The notes: generated by a model not told the origin, from the letters alone. DNA of 7,717 nt from Anaerolineae bacterium (GCA_016929355.1 JAFGJA010000197.1:1-7717), one strand, 5' to 3'; counted from the stretch's first letter, positions 1 through 6,450 are shown. Numbers and translations are program-made.

Positions 1-2372
1 AGGGGCGGCCACGTCTGCGGCGTGATGGTGAAGCCGGTCAGCGCGGCGGTTGTTTCTTCATTCGTCCCCGCGATCTCAACGACGCGGAAGATGTCGCCGT
101 TTTCCTCTGCGAGAAAGACCGCGCTCCATTCCACATCCACCAGCAGGGGCGTGATCTGCGCGACGGTTTGCAGCACTTCATCCAATGTCGCCGCGCGCGC
201 GGTGGCTTCGGCCACCTGGAGCAGGGCGCTCGAAATCCACGCTTCCTCGCGCTGGGCCATGTAAAGCTGGGCGTTGGTGATCGCTACGGCGGCCTGGTTT
301 GCAAACGTGTTGATGATCTCTTTGTCTTCCGCCGAAAATCGATCTGCACCGATGCGTTCCAGGACCAGATACCCGATGGTGTTTCCGGCGACGGCCAGCG
401 TCACGACCATGCCGTCATGCTGTTGCTGGTGGGCCTCGTGTGTCTCGTGTGCATCGTCTGGCAAACCGTTGAGCCGGTGCAGCCGCGTGATCAGGTAGTC
501 TTCCGTGATCTCGGCGGTGGGAATTGCTTCTAACCACACGTCCGAATCCGTCTTGACCAGATCGCCCTGCGCTGCTGCGAGATGGTAGGTGTCTTCGTTA
601 TCATCCCGCAGTATGATCATGCCCACCGTGTACGGCACGACGCGCACCAGGCCGAGCAGAATCCCATCAAGGACGCTGTGCAGGTCGAGTGATGATGCGA
701 GGACCGTGCTCAGTTCGCGCAGCGTTTCCGAGAGCATCCGCCGCCGCGATTCGTTGGCGAACAAGGTCGCGTTGCGCAGCGCAATCGCGACCGTATCGGC
801 TAACGCTTGCATCAGCGTCACATCGTCATCGGTGAAGGCGTCCGTTTCCGTGCTCTGAATATCGAACACGCCGAGAATCTGTGCGCCAATGCGGATCGGC
901 ACAGCCATTTCGCTGCGCGTATCTTCGACGCCGGGACCGATCAGGTAAAATTCGTCCTGCTGCACATCGCTGCTGATGGCGGATTGGCCGGTACGCGCCA
1001 CACGCGGAATGATCCCGTTGCTGTTGATGCCATAGGCCAGCTTTTCGAGCGCCCACCGCCCGCTATGGACGCCGCTGCCACTGCGAAACGCGAGGCGATT
1101 GCCCACGCGCAGAAACACATGTACCCGGTCATAACCGAGATTCTCCGATACCAGATCGACCACTTCGTCTAAAATATCGTTGATGTCCAGATTGGAGACT
1201 ACCGCCCGCGCGACTTCTACCATCGCATTGATGCGTTCGGTCTGGCGGCGTTCGGCGTGATACGTTTCGGCTTCTTGCAGCGCAATCGCTACCTGTCCCG
1301 CCAATGTTTCCAGCATAAAAATATCGTCATTGCCGAAGGCGTCCGGGCGGTTGCTCTGCACATCCAATACACCCAAAACTTTATCCTGGACCATGAGCGG
1401 TACGGCGATCTCGGATTGGGTCGCATCGAGCGCCAGCGTCGGCAAATAGCGCTCATCCTGGCTGACTTGCGGCGAAAGCGTGGTTTGTTTGTGCTGCGCC
1501 GACCAGCCGACCAAGCCCTGACCAAAGCCTAATTTGAGACCCATCGCGGCAAATTCGGTATGGCTGCTGGCTTTGCACACGGCCTTCTGCTGCTGTTCGT
1601 TGACGATGAACATGTTCACGGCGTAGTAGCCAAACGCATCGCGGATCAGCGTTACGATCTGGCGAAACAGATCGGGCAAGGGCTGCACGGCGGTGACTTG
1701 CCGTGACACATCGTTGATCAGGCGCAGTTGGCGCGCGCGTTCCTGCGTGGCTTCGAATGTCTGCGCGTTGCGGATCGCGGCGGAGGCTTGATTCGCCAGC
1801 AGCGTCAGCAGGCGCATATCCTCGTCGTTGAACTCATTGGGGCGCGCGCTTTGCACAGCGATGACGCCGAGCGTTGATCCGCCGGAGATGAGCGGCGCAA
1901 AAATGGCGGATCGCGCGGGTTTGTGGGTGTAATCGCTGGGTTTGACGGGCAGCGAGTCCCATTCGCGCTGGAAATCGCTCACCAACAGGCCATTGCCAGT
2001 TTGCCGCACCCAGCCGATAATGCCTTCGTTGGCTTTACGCTCAAAGCGCTGGGGTTCGAGGCGTTCGGCATCTTTCAGCCAGACCTTGATCGCGTAGTCG
2101 CTGCCTTCGAACAGGCCGATCTGGAAATTGCGCGTATCCACGATGCGCGTGGCTTGCTGGTAGACAACCTCGCACAGCGCTTCGACCTTTAACTGCGCGC
2201 CGAGAATCGCGTTACCCACGCCAGCTAATACGTCGAGTTCGGGTTGTTCGTGCGCCGCCAGCGTGATCCCGCGCCGGCGTCCGCGCCAATAGCCCACGAT
2301 CATGCCGCCGCCCACGCCGCCGACGGCTAGCGCTGCGCCCACAATCATCACGACGACCAGGGTGGTATCCAT
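1..2372 (-). CDS. Membrane-anchored multi-GAF sensor protein, 3'-truncated by the window edge
   Basis: This is a probable signal-input protein of a partner-switching operon. An uninterrupted frame of 790 codons runs from ATG 2372 off the left edge. Residues about 5-27 form one hydrophobic helix, followed by WRGRRRG, which suggests the rest is cytoplasmic. Four GAF domains follow at about 45-208, 215-375, 381-546 and 547-711, and a fifth begins at about 712. Each complete domain ends in the GAF pattern of 'IAVQS/LDVQS-like strand, acidic turn, LA.Q.A.AI.NA helix'. No chromophore cysteine was recognised, so the ligands are unknown. The gene starts 87 bases after the stop of the kinase-STAS gene and has no clear ribosome binding site; an in-frame TAG at 2398-2400 excludes a longer start. 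Family knowledge suggests a C-terminal SpoIIE/PP2C phosphatase, as in RsbU-type regulators, or a histidine kinase or GGDEF output. None of these is visible here. Confidence 0.88.
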   Translation of the reverse strand, partial: MDTTLVVVMIVGAALAVGGVGGGMIVGYWRGRRRGITLAAHEQPELDVLAGVGNAILGAQLKVEALCEVVYQQATRIVDTRNFQIGLFEGSDYAIKVWLKDAERLEPQRFERKANEGIIGWVRQTGNGLLVSDFQREWDSLPVKPSDYTHKPARSAIFAPLISGGSTLGVIAVQSARPNEFNDEDMRLLTLLANQASAAIRNAQTFEATQERARQLRLINDVSRQVTAVQPLPDLFRQIVTLIRDAFGYYAVNMFIVNEQQQKAVCKASSHTEFAAMGLKLGFGQGLVGWSAQHKQTTLSPQVSQDERYLPTLALDATQSEIAVPLMVQDKVLGVLDVQSNRPDAFGNDDIFMLETLAGQVAIALQEAETYHAERRQTERINAMVEVARAVVSNLDINDILDEVVDLVSENLGYDRVHVFLRVGNRLAFRSGSGVHSGRWALEKLAYGINSNGIIPRVARTGQSAISSDVQQDEFYLIGPGVEDTRSEMAVPIRIGAQILGVFDIQSTETDAFTDDDVTLMQALADTVAIALRNATLFANESRRRMLSETLRELSTVLASSLDLHSVLDGILLGLVRVVPYTVGMIILRDDNEDTYHLAAAQGDLVKTDSDVWLEAIPTAEITEDYLITRLHRLNGLPDDAHETHEAHQQQHDGMVVTLAVAGNTIGYLVLERIGADRFSAEDKEIINTFANQAAVAITNAQLYMAQREEAWISSALLQVAEATARAATLDEVLQTVAQITPLLVDVEWSAVFLAEENGDIFRVVEIAGTNEETTAALTGFTITPQTWPP

Positions 2373-2386
2373 AGAATTTATGTTTC

Positions 2387-2397
2387 GCGGTTTCCGC
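2387..2397 (-). other. Small hairpin just upstream of the GAF gene start
   Basis: The transcript strand reads GCGG-AAA-CCGC, a perfect 4-bp stem with a three-base loop, ending 14 bases before the ATG at 2372. This is about where a ribosome binding site would lie, and no good AGGAG match is present. It may limit translation initiation of the GAF gene, but so short a stem could also be chance. Confidence 0.3.
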
Positions 2398-2410
2398 TAG
2401 ATAGATGATC

Positions 2411-2429
2411 GCACGCGCCGTTGGCGTGC
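2411..2429 (-). other. Intergenic inverted repeat between the kinase-STAS and GAF genes
   Basis: GCACGC (2411-2416) and GCGTGC (2424-2429) form a 6-bp GC-rich stem with a 7-base loop. On the transcript it is followed by GATCATCTATCT and not by a T-run, so it does not look like an intrinsic terminator. It could be an mRNA processing or stability element, or a weak attenuator that sets GAF gene output relative to the upstream genes. Confidence 0.4.
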
Positions 2430-2461
2430 GCTGTTATGCGCTGTTGCTGGTCTGCGCTGTT
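2427..2461. repeat. Three direct copies of a 9-base motif after the kinase-STAS gene
   Basis: TGCGCTGTT (AACAGCGCA on the transcript) occurs exactly at 2427-2435, 2437-2445 and 2453-2461. The last copy overlaps the stop codon of the kinase-STAS gene by two bases. Start-to-start spacings are 10 and 16 bases. The first copy overlaps the right arm of the inverted repeat at 2411-2429. The function is unknown: a protein-binding array, an RNA motif or slippage are all possible. Confidence 0.6.
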
Positions 2462-3254
2462 AAGGTGTGGGGCGGGTCGCCAGCGCCGTATCCAGATCGG
2501 GATGGACATCGAACAGCATATCGAAGCCGACCATCTCGAAAATTTCGATGAGGCGCGGTTGTAACCCGCACAGCACGACATCACCACTTGATTCCCGCGC
2601 GCGTCGCCAGACTGCGACCAGAACCTTGAGGCCACTGCTCGCAATGTATTCCACGCCCACCATATCCACAAACAGCCACATATTGCCCGTTCCCAATTGG
2701 CCGTTGAGCACTGTTTCCAAACGCGGACTGGTGTTGCTATCCAAACGCCGGGACGGGGTGATCACGGCGGCGTGGTTATCGAGTTGGCGCACCGGGAATG
2801 CGTCATCGCCGGGGGGGGTGGGCAACCCCGCCGGCTCAGGTAAATTTTTTGCGAGTATCAAATGGTTACGATTCCCCACACGCGCATAATCGACATCATC
2901 CATCAGGCGGCGGATGAAGTAAATGCCCCAGCCACCCGGTTCGCGGTCATCCAGGGCGGCGGCGGGATCGGGGGCGTCATGTTCGAGCGGGTTGAAGGCC
3001 GGACTGTCATCGGTGATCGTGATCAAAAACTGCCGCGTTTGGGCTTGGCAGATGACTTCGATCTCATGATCATCACCTTGATAGTGATACCCGTGTTCGA
3101 TGATGTTGGTCAGTGTTTCGTCAACGGCCATTTGACAGTGGTAAACGGCGCGTTCGTCCAGTCCAGCACGTTCAGCCGCCTCGACAACAAAATCACACGC
3201 ATGGCGGACTTCTTCAAGGCGAGCAGAAATTGCGAGGCGGCTTTGATCAGACAT
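2460..3254 (-). CDS. RsbW-type anti-sigma serine kinase fused to a C-terminal STAS domain
   Basis: This is a regulatory ATPase/kinase joined to an anti-anti-sigma-type domain. In the 264-residue product, residues about 5-136 are an HATPase_c_2 (RsbW/SpoIIAB-like) domain. The N-box is VDETLTNIIEHGY with E46 and N50, the ATP-lid part is DDSPAFNPL near 82-90, and GGWGIYFIRRLMDDVDY lies near 107-123. A Pro/Gly-rich linker (about 137-154) leads to a STAS domain (about 153-260) with YIASSGLK; S206 aligns with the serine phosphorylated in RsbV and SpoIIAA. In the family, the kinase binds a sigma factor or phosphorylates STAS partners. Here the fused STAS could be an internal substrate, an inhibitor or a docking module. 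ATG 3254 is chosen because GAGGAA lies 4 bases upstream; a TTG ten codons earlier lacks such a site. A C8 tract lies in the linker. The gene follows the stand-alone STAS gene by 35 bases. Confidence 0.9.
   Translation of the reverse strand: MSDQSRLAISARLEEVRHACDFVVEAAERAGLDERAVYHCQMAVDETLTNIIEHGYHYQGDDHEIEVICQAQTRQFLITITDDSPAFNPLEHDAPDPAAALDDREPGGWGIYFIRRLMDDVDYARVGNRNHLILAKNLPEPAGLPTPPGDDAFPVRQLDNHAAVITPSRRLDSNTSPRLETVLNGQLGTGNMWLFVDMVGVEYIASSGLKVLVAVWRRARESSGDVVLCGLQPRLIEIFEMVGFDMLFDVHPDLDTALATRPTP
2811..2818 (-). repeat. C8 homopolymer tract in the kinase-STAS linker
   Basis: Eight G on the + strand, C8 in the coding strand, encode the TPP part of the interdomain linker. Losing one C brings a TGA into frame at 2764-2762; gaining one C brings a TGA into frame at 2805-2803. 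Either slip would leave an intact kinase domain without STAS. Slippage itself is not shown by one sequence. Confidence 0.75.
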
Positions 3255-3257
3255 AGA

Positions 3258-3263
3258 TTCCTC
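3258..3263 (-). promoter_or_regulatory. Ribosome binding site that decides the kinase-STAS start
   Basis: The transcript reads GAGGAATCTATG, with the purine-rich site 4 bases before ATG 3254. This supports the ATG over the in-frame TTG at 3284, which lies only 6 bases beyond the upstream stop and has no comparable site. Confidence 0.7.
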
Positions 3264-3289
3264 GGTACTAAATCGAGCGTTCAAACGGG

Positions 3290-3628
3290 TTAGAAACTGC
3301 CGACAGCTTCAACCTGGGTGGGATAGACTTCAAAGATCGTATCGAGTCCGGCCAGTTCCAGCACTTCCTTTACCCGGTCTGACGGGCTAGCCACGCGCAG
3401 ATCGCCACCGGAGCGCTTGACACGCTTCAACACGCGCACCATCTCGCGCAAGCCCGCGCTGCTCATATACTCGACGCCGCTCAGGTCCAATACCAGATTC
3501 GTCTTGCCGTCATCGACCTTGCTATCGAGTTCGGCGCCGAGTTCGTTGGCGTTATTGCTATCGACACGTCCCACCACTTCAAAGAGTTGGACACGCTTCA
3601 TTTCAGATGCATTGATTTCCATTGCCAT
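3290..3628 (-). CDS. Stand-alone STAS anti-anti-sigma factor (RsbV/SpoIIAA type)
   Basis: This 112-residue single-domain protein has the usual size and layout of RsbV/SpoIIAA. An N-terminal strand pair (FEVVGRVDSNNANEL) is followed by LVLDLSGVEYMSSAGLREM and a C-terminal VKEVLELAGLDTIFEVYP helix-strand. S57, in the S-A-G-L motif, aligns with the serine phosphorylated by RsbW-type kinases. When unphosphorylated, such proteins bind the kinase and make it release its target. The natural partner is the kinase-STAS protein encoded 35 bases downstream. It is the first gene of its operon, with an extended -10 promoter upstream and an AAGGAG (3641-3646) 12 bases before the ATG, rather far. An internal ATG (codon 3) is also possible. 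The family is clear; the target of the pathway is unknown because no sigma factor is present. Confidence 0.93.
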   Translation of the reverse strand: MAMEINASEMKRVQLFEVVGRVDSNNANELGAELDSKVDDGKTNLVLDLSGVEYMSSAGLREMVRVLKRVKRSGGDLRVASPSDRVKEVLELAGLDTIFEVYPTQVEAVGSF

Positions 3629-3673
3629 AATGTTGTTTGGCTCCTTATGTTTCCGCTCCTGATTCGTACCGGG

Positions 3674-3682
3674 ATTATACCA
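3674..3682 (-). promoter_or_regulatory. Extended -10 promoter of the partner-switching operon
   Basis: The minus strand reads TGG-TATAAT: a perfect -10 hexamer (3679-3674) with a TGn extension (3682-3680). No convincing -35 lies 16-18 bases upstream, as is usual for extended -10 promoters. A start near 3667 would give a leader of about 39 bases before the STAS gene. It lies in the only sizeable gap upstream of the three regulatory genes, so it probably drives all three. Confidence 0.65.
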
Positions 3683-3792
3683 TTAATTTGTGGATGCGGC
3701 AGGCATGAATTTTCGCCGTGCTACGTGTTCGCGTTGCCGGTTCGTGTGTGATCCTGGGAATGTGTGCCCGAGCTGAGAGGTTATACGCGGTG

Positions 3793-3805
3793 GATCATGA
3801 TGATC
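3793..3805. other. Perfect 13-base dyad GATCATGATGATC
   Basis: Two 6-base arms (GATCAT and ATGATC) flank one central base, 18 bases beyond the stop of the SH3b gene and about 110 bases upstream of the operon promoter. There is no T-run for a terminator. It could be a dimeric-regulator site, but it is far from the -10 element and may be chance. Confidence 0.25.
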
Positions 3806-3822
3806 GCCATACCATGTGACGG

Positions 3823-4617
3823 TTACAACCGCCGCATGATCGATACGAGCAGTCCCATCAAGCCGAGCGCGCCCAATGCCAGAATCGGCACAATCGGCGC
3901 GAGTCCGCCTGTTTCGGAAGGCGGATTGGTGCGCGGAAAGGGGATTGGTGTCACGCTGGCGGCGGGATGCGTGAATGTCGGCAGGCGTTCGCCGGGGGCG
4001 AGCGTGGGTTCGTCGCCCGGCGCGGCGGTGGAAATGCCGGTGGGTGCGAGCAATGCTTGCGCGGTGAGCGTGGCTCCTGCGCCCGGTGTCGCGCTGATCG
4101 CCAGCGCGGTTTGCTGGACCGCGAGTAAGTCCGCATCCACCGTTGGCACGCCTTCCTGTTCGAACTGCGGAATCGCGGCGGGATCGCCATCGACTGCGAC
4201 CACGCTGTTATGCACCCAGGCGCGCCCGCTCGGAATTTCGGGCACGGCGATGTAGTACCATTCGAAGTATTGGCCGATTACGTCATATTTCGTGCCGGGA
4301 TGGATTTCCCCGACCTTGTTATTTTCGGTGATGTCGGCGGTGGAGCGAATGTTGGTCGGGCTGGTGATCGCTTCGATCTGCGGCAGGCCCGCCGGAGTCG
4401 GGGTGCGTGTCGGGGTCTCCGTCGGTGGGCCGAGCGTGGGCGTGGCGGTTGGCATTTGGAGTTGGATGGGCGTGGCGGTTGGCTGCTGCGCGACTGCCGG
4501 ATCGGGTTCATTAGCCCAGGCGGTTGTCGCGCCCAAGATGCTGATGAGGGCGATTACGCTGATTACAAACGCCGCGCTGCTTTTGCTTCCCCACCGATGA
4601 CTTAAACGTAACCCCAT
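3823..4617 (-). CDS. Secreted SH3b-domain protein with C-terminal membrane anchor
   Basis: This 264-residue extracytoplasmic protein probably binds peptidoglycan or another envelope ligand. Residues 1-35 form a signal peptide (basic start, hydrophobic 16-30, likely cleavage after TTAWA). A Pro/Thr-rich linker (about 40-76) leads to one SH3b domain (about 78-145), with the typical SPTNIRSTA, WYYIAV and GRAWVHNSVV strands. A second low-complexity segment (about 146-233) follows, then SETGG, a hydrophobic stretch (about 239-259) and RRL at the end. This tail resembles a degenerate sortase signal but lacks true LPXTG, so a plain C-terminal anchor is equally likely. ATG 4617 is chosen because it directly precedes the signal peptide and has AGGAG 11 bases upstream. 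A GTG at 4707, overlapping the upstream stop, would add 30 unlikely residues encoded by a repeat. It probably works with the LysM/M23 lipoprotein encoded upstream. Confidence 0.85.
   Translation of the reverse strand: MGLRLSHRWGSKSSAAFVISVIALISILGATTAWANEPDPAVAQQPTATPIQLQMPTATPTLGPPTETPTRTPTPAGLPQIEAITSPTNIRSTADITENNKVGEIHPGTKYDVIGQYFEWYYIAVPEIPSGRAWVHNSVVAVDGDPAAIPQFEQEGVPTVDADLLAVQQTALAISATPGAGATLTAQALLAPTGISTAAPGDEPTLAPGERLPTFTHPAASVTPIPFPRTNPPSETGGLAPIVPILALGALGLMGLLVSIMRRL
4438..4483. repeat. 16-base direct repeat encoding the PTATP linker
   Basis: GGGCGTGGCGGTTGGC occurs exactly at 4438-4453 and 4468-4483, offset by 30 bases or ten codons. It encodes the PTATP units of the Thr-Pro linker of the SH3b protein. 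The pattern fits an in-frame duplication that lengthens the linker. Confidence 0.7.
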
Positions 4618-4628
4618 TAGCTGTCTTG

Positions 4629-4633
4629 CTCCT
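4629..4633 (-). promoter_or_regulatory. Ribosome binding site that decides the SH3b protein start
   Basis: The transcript has AGGAG, then 11 bases, then ATG 4617. No similar site precedes the GTG at 4707. The spacing is long but matches that of the esterase and STAS genes in this window. Confidence 0.55.
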
Positions 4634-4663
4634 GTTGTTTTGAACTGACCCCATAATCTGATT

Positions 4664-4690
4664 CCCCCTTGCCATCGCATGGAGAGGGGG
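4664..4690. repeat. Stem-loop repeat between the lipoprotein and SH3b genes
   Basis: CCCCCT (4664-4669) pairs with AGGGGG (4685-4690). An inner CCAT (4672-4675) and ATGG (4679-4682) pair across a three-base CGC loop, separated from the outer stem by a 2x2 internal loop. The flank up to about 4706, read on the minus strand as CCTCACCCCCTACCCCCTC, resembles from memory a boilerplate intergenic repeat common in Chloroflexota and cyanobacteria. It has no T-run, so it is more likely a dispersed repeat or mRNA-stability element than a terminator. Confidence 0.6.
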
Positions 4691-4703
4691 TAGGGGGTGA
4701 GGT

Positions 4704-6434
4704 TCACCAGATCACCTTATTGTGCTCATATTCGCGCAGTTGGTCGGCCTGCCGGTAGCCATCGTCGCCGGGGCGCGTCATATAGCCCTGGTATTCCTGC
4801 CCAGTGAAGGCGTACATCGTCCATTCGCCCAATTGGAACGGCGGCACGGTCACATACTTTAAGCAGTCCTGGCACTCCACCGGAATCCATTCGCCGTTAT
4901 AACGCCGCGCGATATGCAGGTGTGTGCCCGTACTGACGCCGCCCTGACAGGAGGGATGCGCGAGTTTGTCGCCCGCCTGCACGACGGTCCCGGCGGCGAT
5001 GCGCTCGTAGTCGTCCATGTGCAGGTGAACGATGGTCCAGCCGGTATGTTCATCGCCATCGCCATCCAGATCGAGGACGACATACCCATCGCCACTGCGC
5101 GCGATCACGCCGGACGCGGCGGCTGTGACCCAGTTCGGCGAGATATAACAATCGCCCTGGGCTTGTTTGATCTCGTCCGGCGGCGCGGGCGGGGCGAAGT
5201 CTACCGCACTCCATCCCGATCCGCTATCATAAGCGCCATGCGGCCCGCCCGTATAGACCCATTCTTCGCCTGGCGCGAAGGGCAGCGTCAGGGTGGGTTG
5301 GGTGAGGTCAGAGGGCGTGATCGGCTCGATGGCGTTGATAAACGGATCGCCAAACAGCGTGAGGTATGTCTGGAAAAAGCCCCCCGCACCGACATCGATA
5401 TTCCATTGGTCGGCGCTGGTGGTTAAGGCGAGCATATATTGCAGCCCCACTGTGCCGGGATTCAGCGCCGGATCAAACGAGAGGCGCGAGCCATCACCTA
5501 ACGTGACGCCCAACGTGCCGCGATATTTCCAGCCATAATAACCCGCGTTGAGCGCGTCGGCGGTGTCGAGCATTTGCCGGAATAAGCCCTCGCGCCCGGC
5601 TTGATAGATGCCCATCGGGTAATTTTGCGCGGTTTCATCGGGCATGGGCGTATTGAGCCACCCGCCGCGATATTCGAGGATCGCCAGCAGCAAGCGCGGA
5701 TTCACGCTGTAATTGGTCGCCACAAAATCGACGATTTCCACGCCGCTATACAATTCCCCGTCGATCTCCTCCGAATACGCTTTCAGGAATCCTTGCCGGA
5801 ATTTGATTGTGCCGGAAATGCTGAAACCGCTCGCCGTGCTGCTGTAGACCAGTTCGCTGTCAGGGATCAGCTTGGCTCCTGCGCCAAAGGTGCGCGCGGC
5901 AATGGGGATGTTGAGCACTTGCCCCACTTCGAGCGTGTTTGGATTCGGGATGTCGTTCACCGCCAGCAGATCGGGCACGGTGAGATTGTACGACTGCGCG
6001 ATCCCCAATAACGTGTCGCCGGCCTGCACCATATATTGCCCGGAATCGTCGGGCATCTCGCGCGTCGGATTCGGGGTGGGGGTGGTGGGCGTGGGCGAAG
6101 GTGCGCTAGAGGTCATCGTCGGCGGGATGATAATGTTACCGTTGGCGTCAAAAAGCGGGGTCGCTGTGATATAGATGACGTTGTCGCCTTTTGAACATGC
6201 CGCCCCGCCGAGCACGAACAGGAGTGTGACGAGCAGGATTAGCCCTATGCGGTGGCGTGCGCCAGAGGTTGAAGCCTTCCGGCTAGCTGAAAAAAGCGGA
6301 AGTCTGCTAAAGAGGCTAATTGGCGTGTATTTAGTCCCTTTAGTGGACTTCCGGGATTTTGATCGTCCTAGCCGGACTGTTTTAACGTCCGGCGGCGCAG
6401 GGTTGAATTTTCCCATCTGGCGAGTGTGGCGCAT
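4704..6434 (-). CDS. LysM/M23 peptidoglycan endopeptidase lipoprotein
   Basis: This is an envelope protein that probably binds and cuts peptidoglycan. From ATG 6434 it has 576 residues. A hydrophobic signal (about 62-79) ends LGGAAC, making C80 the likely lipidated cysteine, with glycine in place of the usual leucine at -3. After a Thr-Pro linker (about 105-126) comes LysM (about 134-177, YMVQAGDTLLGIAQSYNLTV). A middle domain (about 186-366) contains VNPRLLLAILEY, which resembles a lysozyme-like core with E254 as candidate catalytic acid. The M23 domain (about 390-515) keeps H399 and D412 (PHGAYDSGSGWSAVDF), HLHMDD at 470-475, and GTHLHI with H505 and H507. Four cysteines (429, 496, 521, 524) surround it. 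The start is uncertain: the open frame extends to a TTG at 6581 through two repeats. No ATG, GTG or TTG lies between the ATG at 6416 and the signal core, and no start has a good ribosome binding site. Confidence 0.85.
   Translation of the reverse strand: MRHTRQMGKFNPAPPDVKTVRLGRSKSRKSTKGTKYTPISLFSRLPLFSASRKASTSGARHRIGLILLVTLLFVLGGAACSKGDNVIYITATPLFDANGNIIIPPTMTSSAPSPTPTTPTPNPTREMPDDSGQYMVQAGDTLLGIAQSYNLTVPDLLAVNDIPNPNTLEVGQVLNIPIAARTFGAGAKLIPDSELVYSSTASGFSISGTIKFRQGFLKAYSEEIDGELYSGVEIVDFVATNYSVNPRLLLAILEYRGGWLNTPMPDETAQNYPMGIYQAGREGLFRQMLDTADALNAGYYGWKYRGTLGVTLGDGSRLSFDPALNPGTVGLQYMLALTTSADQWNIDVGAGGFFQTYLTLFGDPFINAIEPITPSDLTQPTLTLPFAPGEEWVYTGGPHGAYDSGSGWSAVDFAPPAPPDEIKQAQGDCYISPNWVTAAASGVIARSGDGYVVLDLDGDGDEHTGWTIVHLHMDDYERIAAGTVVQAGDKLAHPSCQGGVSTGTHLHIARRYNGEWIPVECQDCLKYVTVPPFQLGEWTMYAFTGQEYQGYMTRPGDDGYRQADQLREYEHNKVIW
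6271..6396. repeat. Structured repeat, copy A
   Basis: This copy aligns with copy B (6451-6570) over its whole length, with small indels. Three successive hairpins are visible on the + strand. AGTCT/AGGCT is at 6301-6305 and 6313-6317. AGTCC/GGACT, with loop CTTTAGT, is at 6333-6337 and 6345-6349. GCCGGAC/GTCCGGC is at 6371-6377 and 6387-6393, with a bulged T and an inner GTT/AAC. It lies within the 5' part of the lipoprotein open frame, in the long segment before the signal core. No transposase or target duplication was seen. Confidence 0.85.
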
Positions 6435-6450
6435 CGAGTCGTCGGATGCA

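Noticed and set aside
22..2192. Many + strand open frames opposite the GAF gene (for example 168-533, 807-1172, 1923-2192)
   Set aside because: They lie antisense to an uninterrupted, domain-rich minus-strand frame, show no recognisable domains and are typical shadows of GC-rich coding sequence.
1..2372. Phytochrome-like bilin-binding GAF domain
   Set aside because: No cysteine in the expected context and no PHY or PAS partner domain was recognised in the visible part.
2411..2429. Intrinsic terminator after the kinase-STAS gene
   Set aside because: The stem has no following T-run, and the GAF gene downstream is probably in the same operon.
2378..2671. A 97-codon minus-strand frame overlapping the end of the kinase-STAS gene
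   Set aside because: It is out of frame with a clear STAS domain, is rich in Trp, Arg and Ser as shadows are, and has no ribosome site.
3255..3284. TTG start ten codons upstream for the kinase-STAS protein
   Set aside because: The ATG at 3254 has GAGGAA at good spacing, while the TTG lies 6 bases after the previous stop without a site.
4618..4707. GTG start overlapping the lipoprotein stop for the SH3b protein
   Set aside because: The added 30 residues are encoded by a stem-loop repeat and would bury the signal peptide; ATG 4617 has AGGAG upstream.
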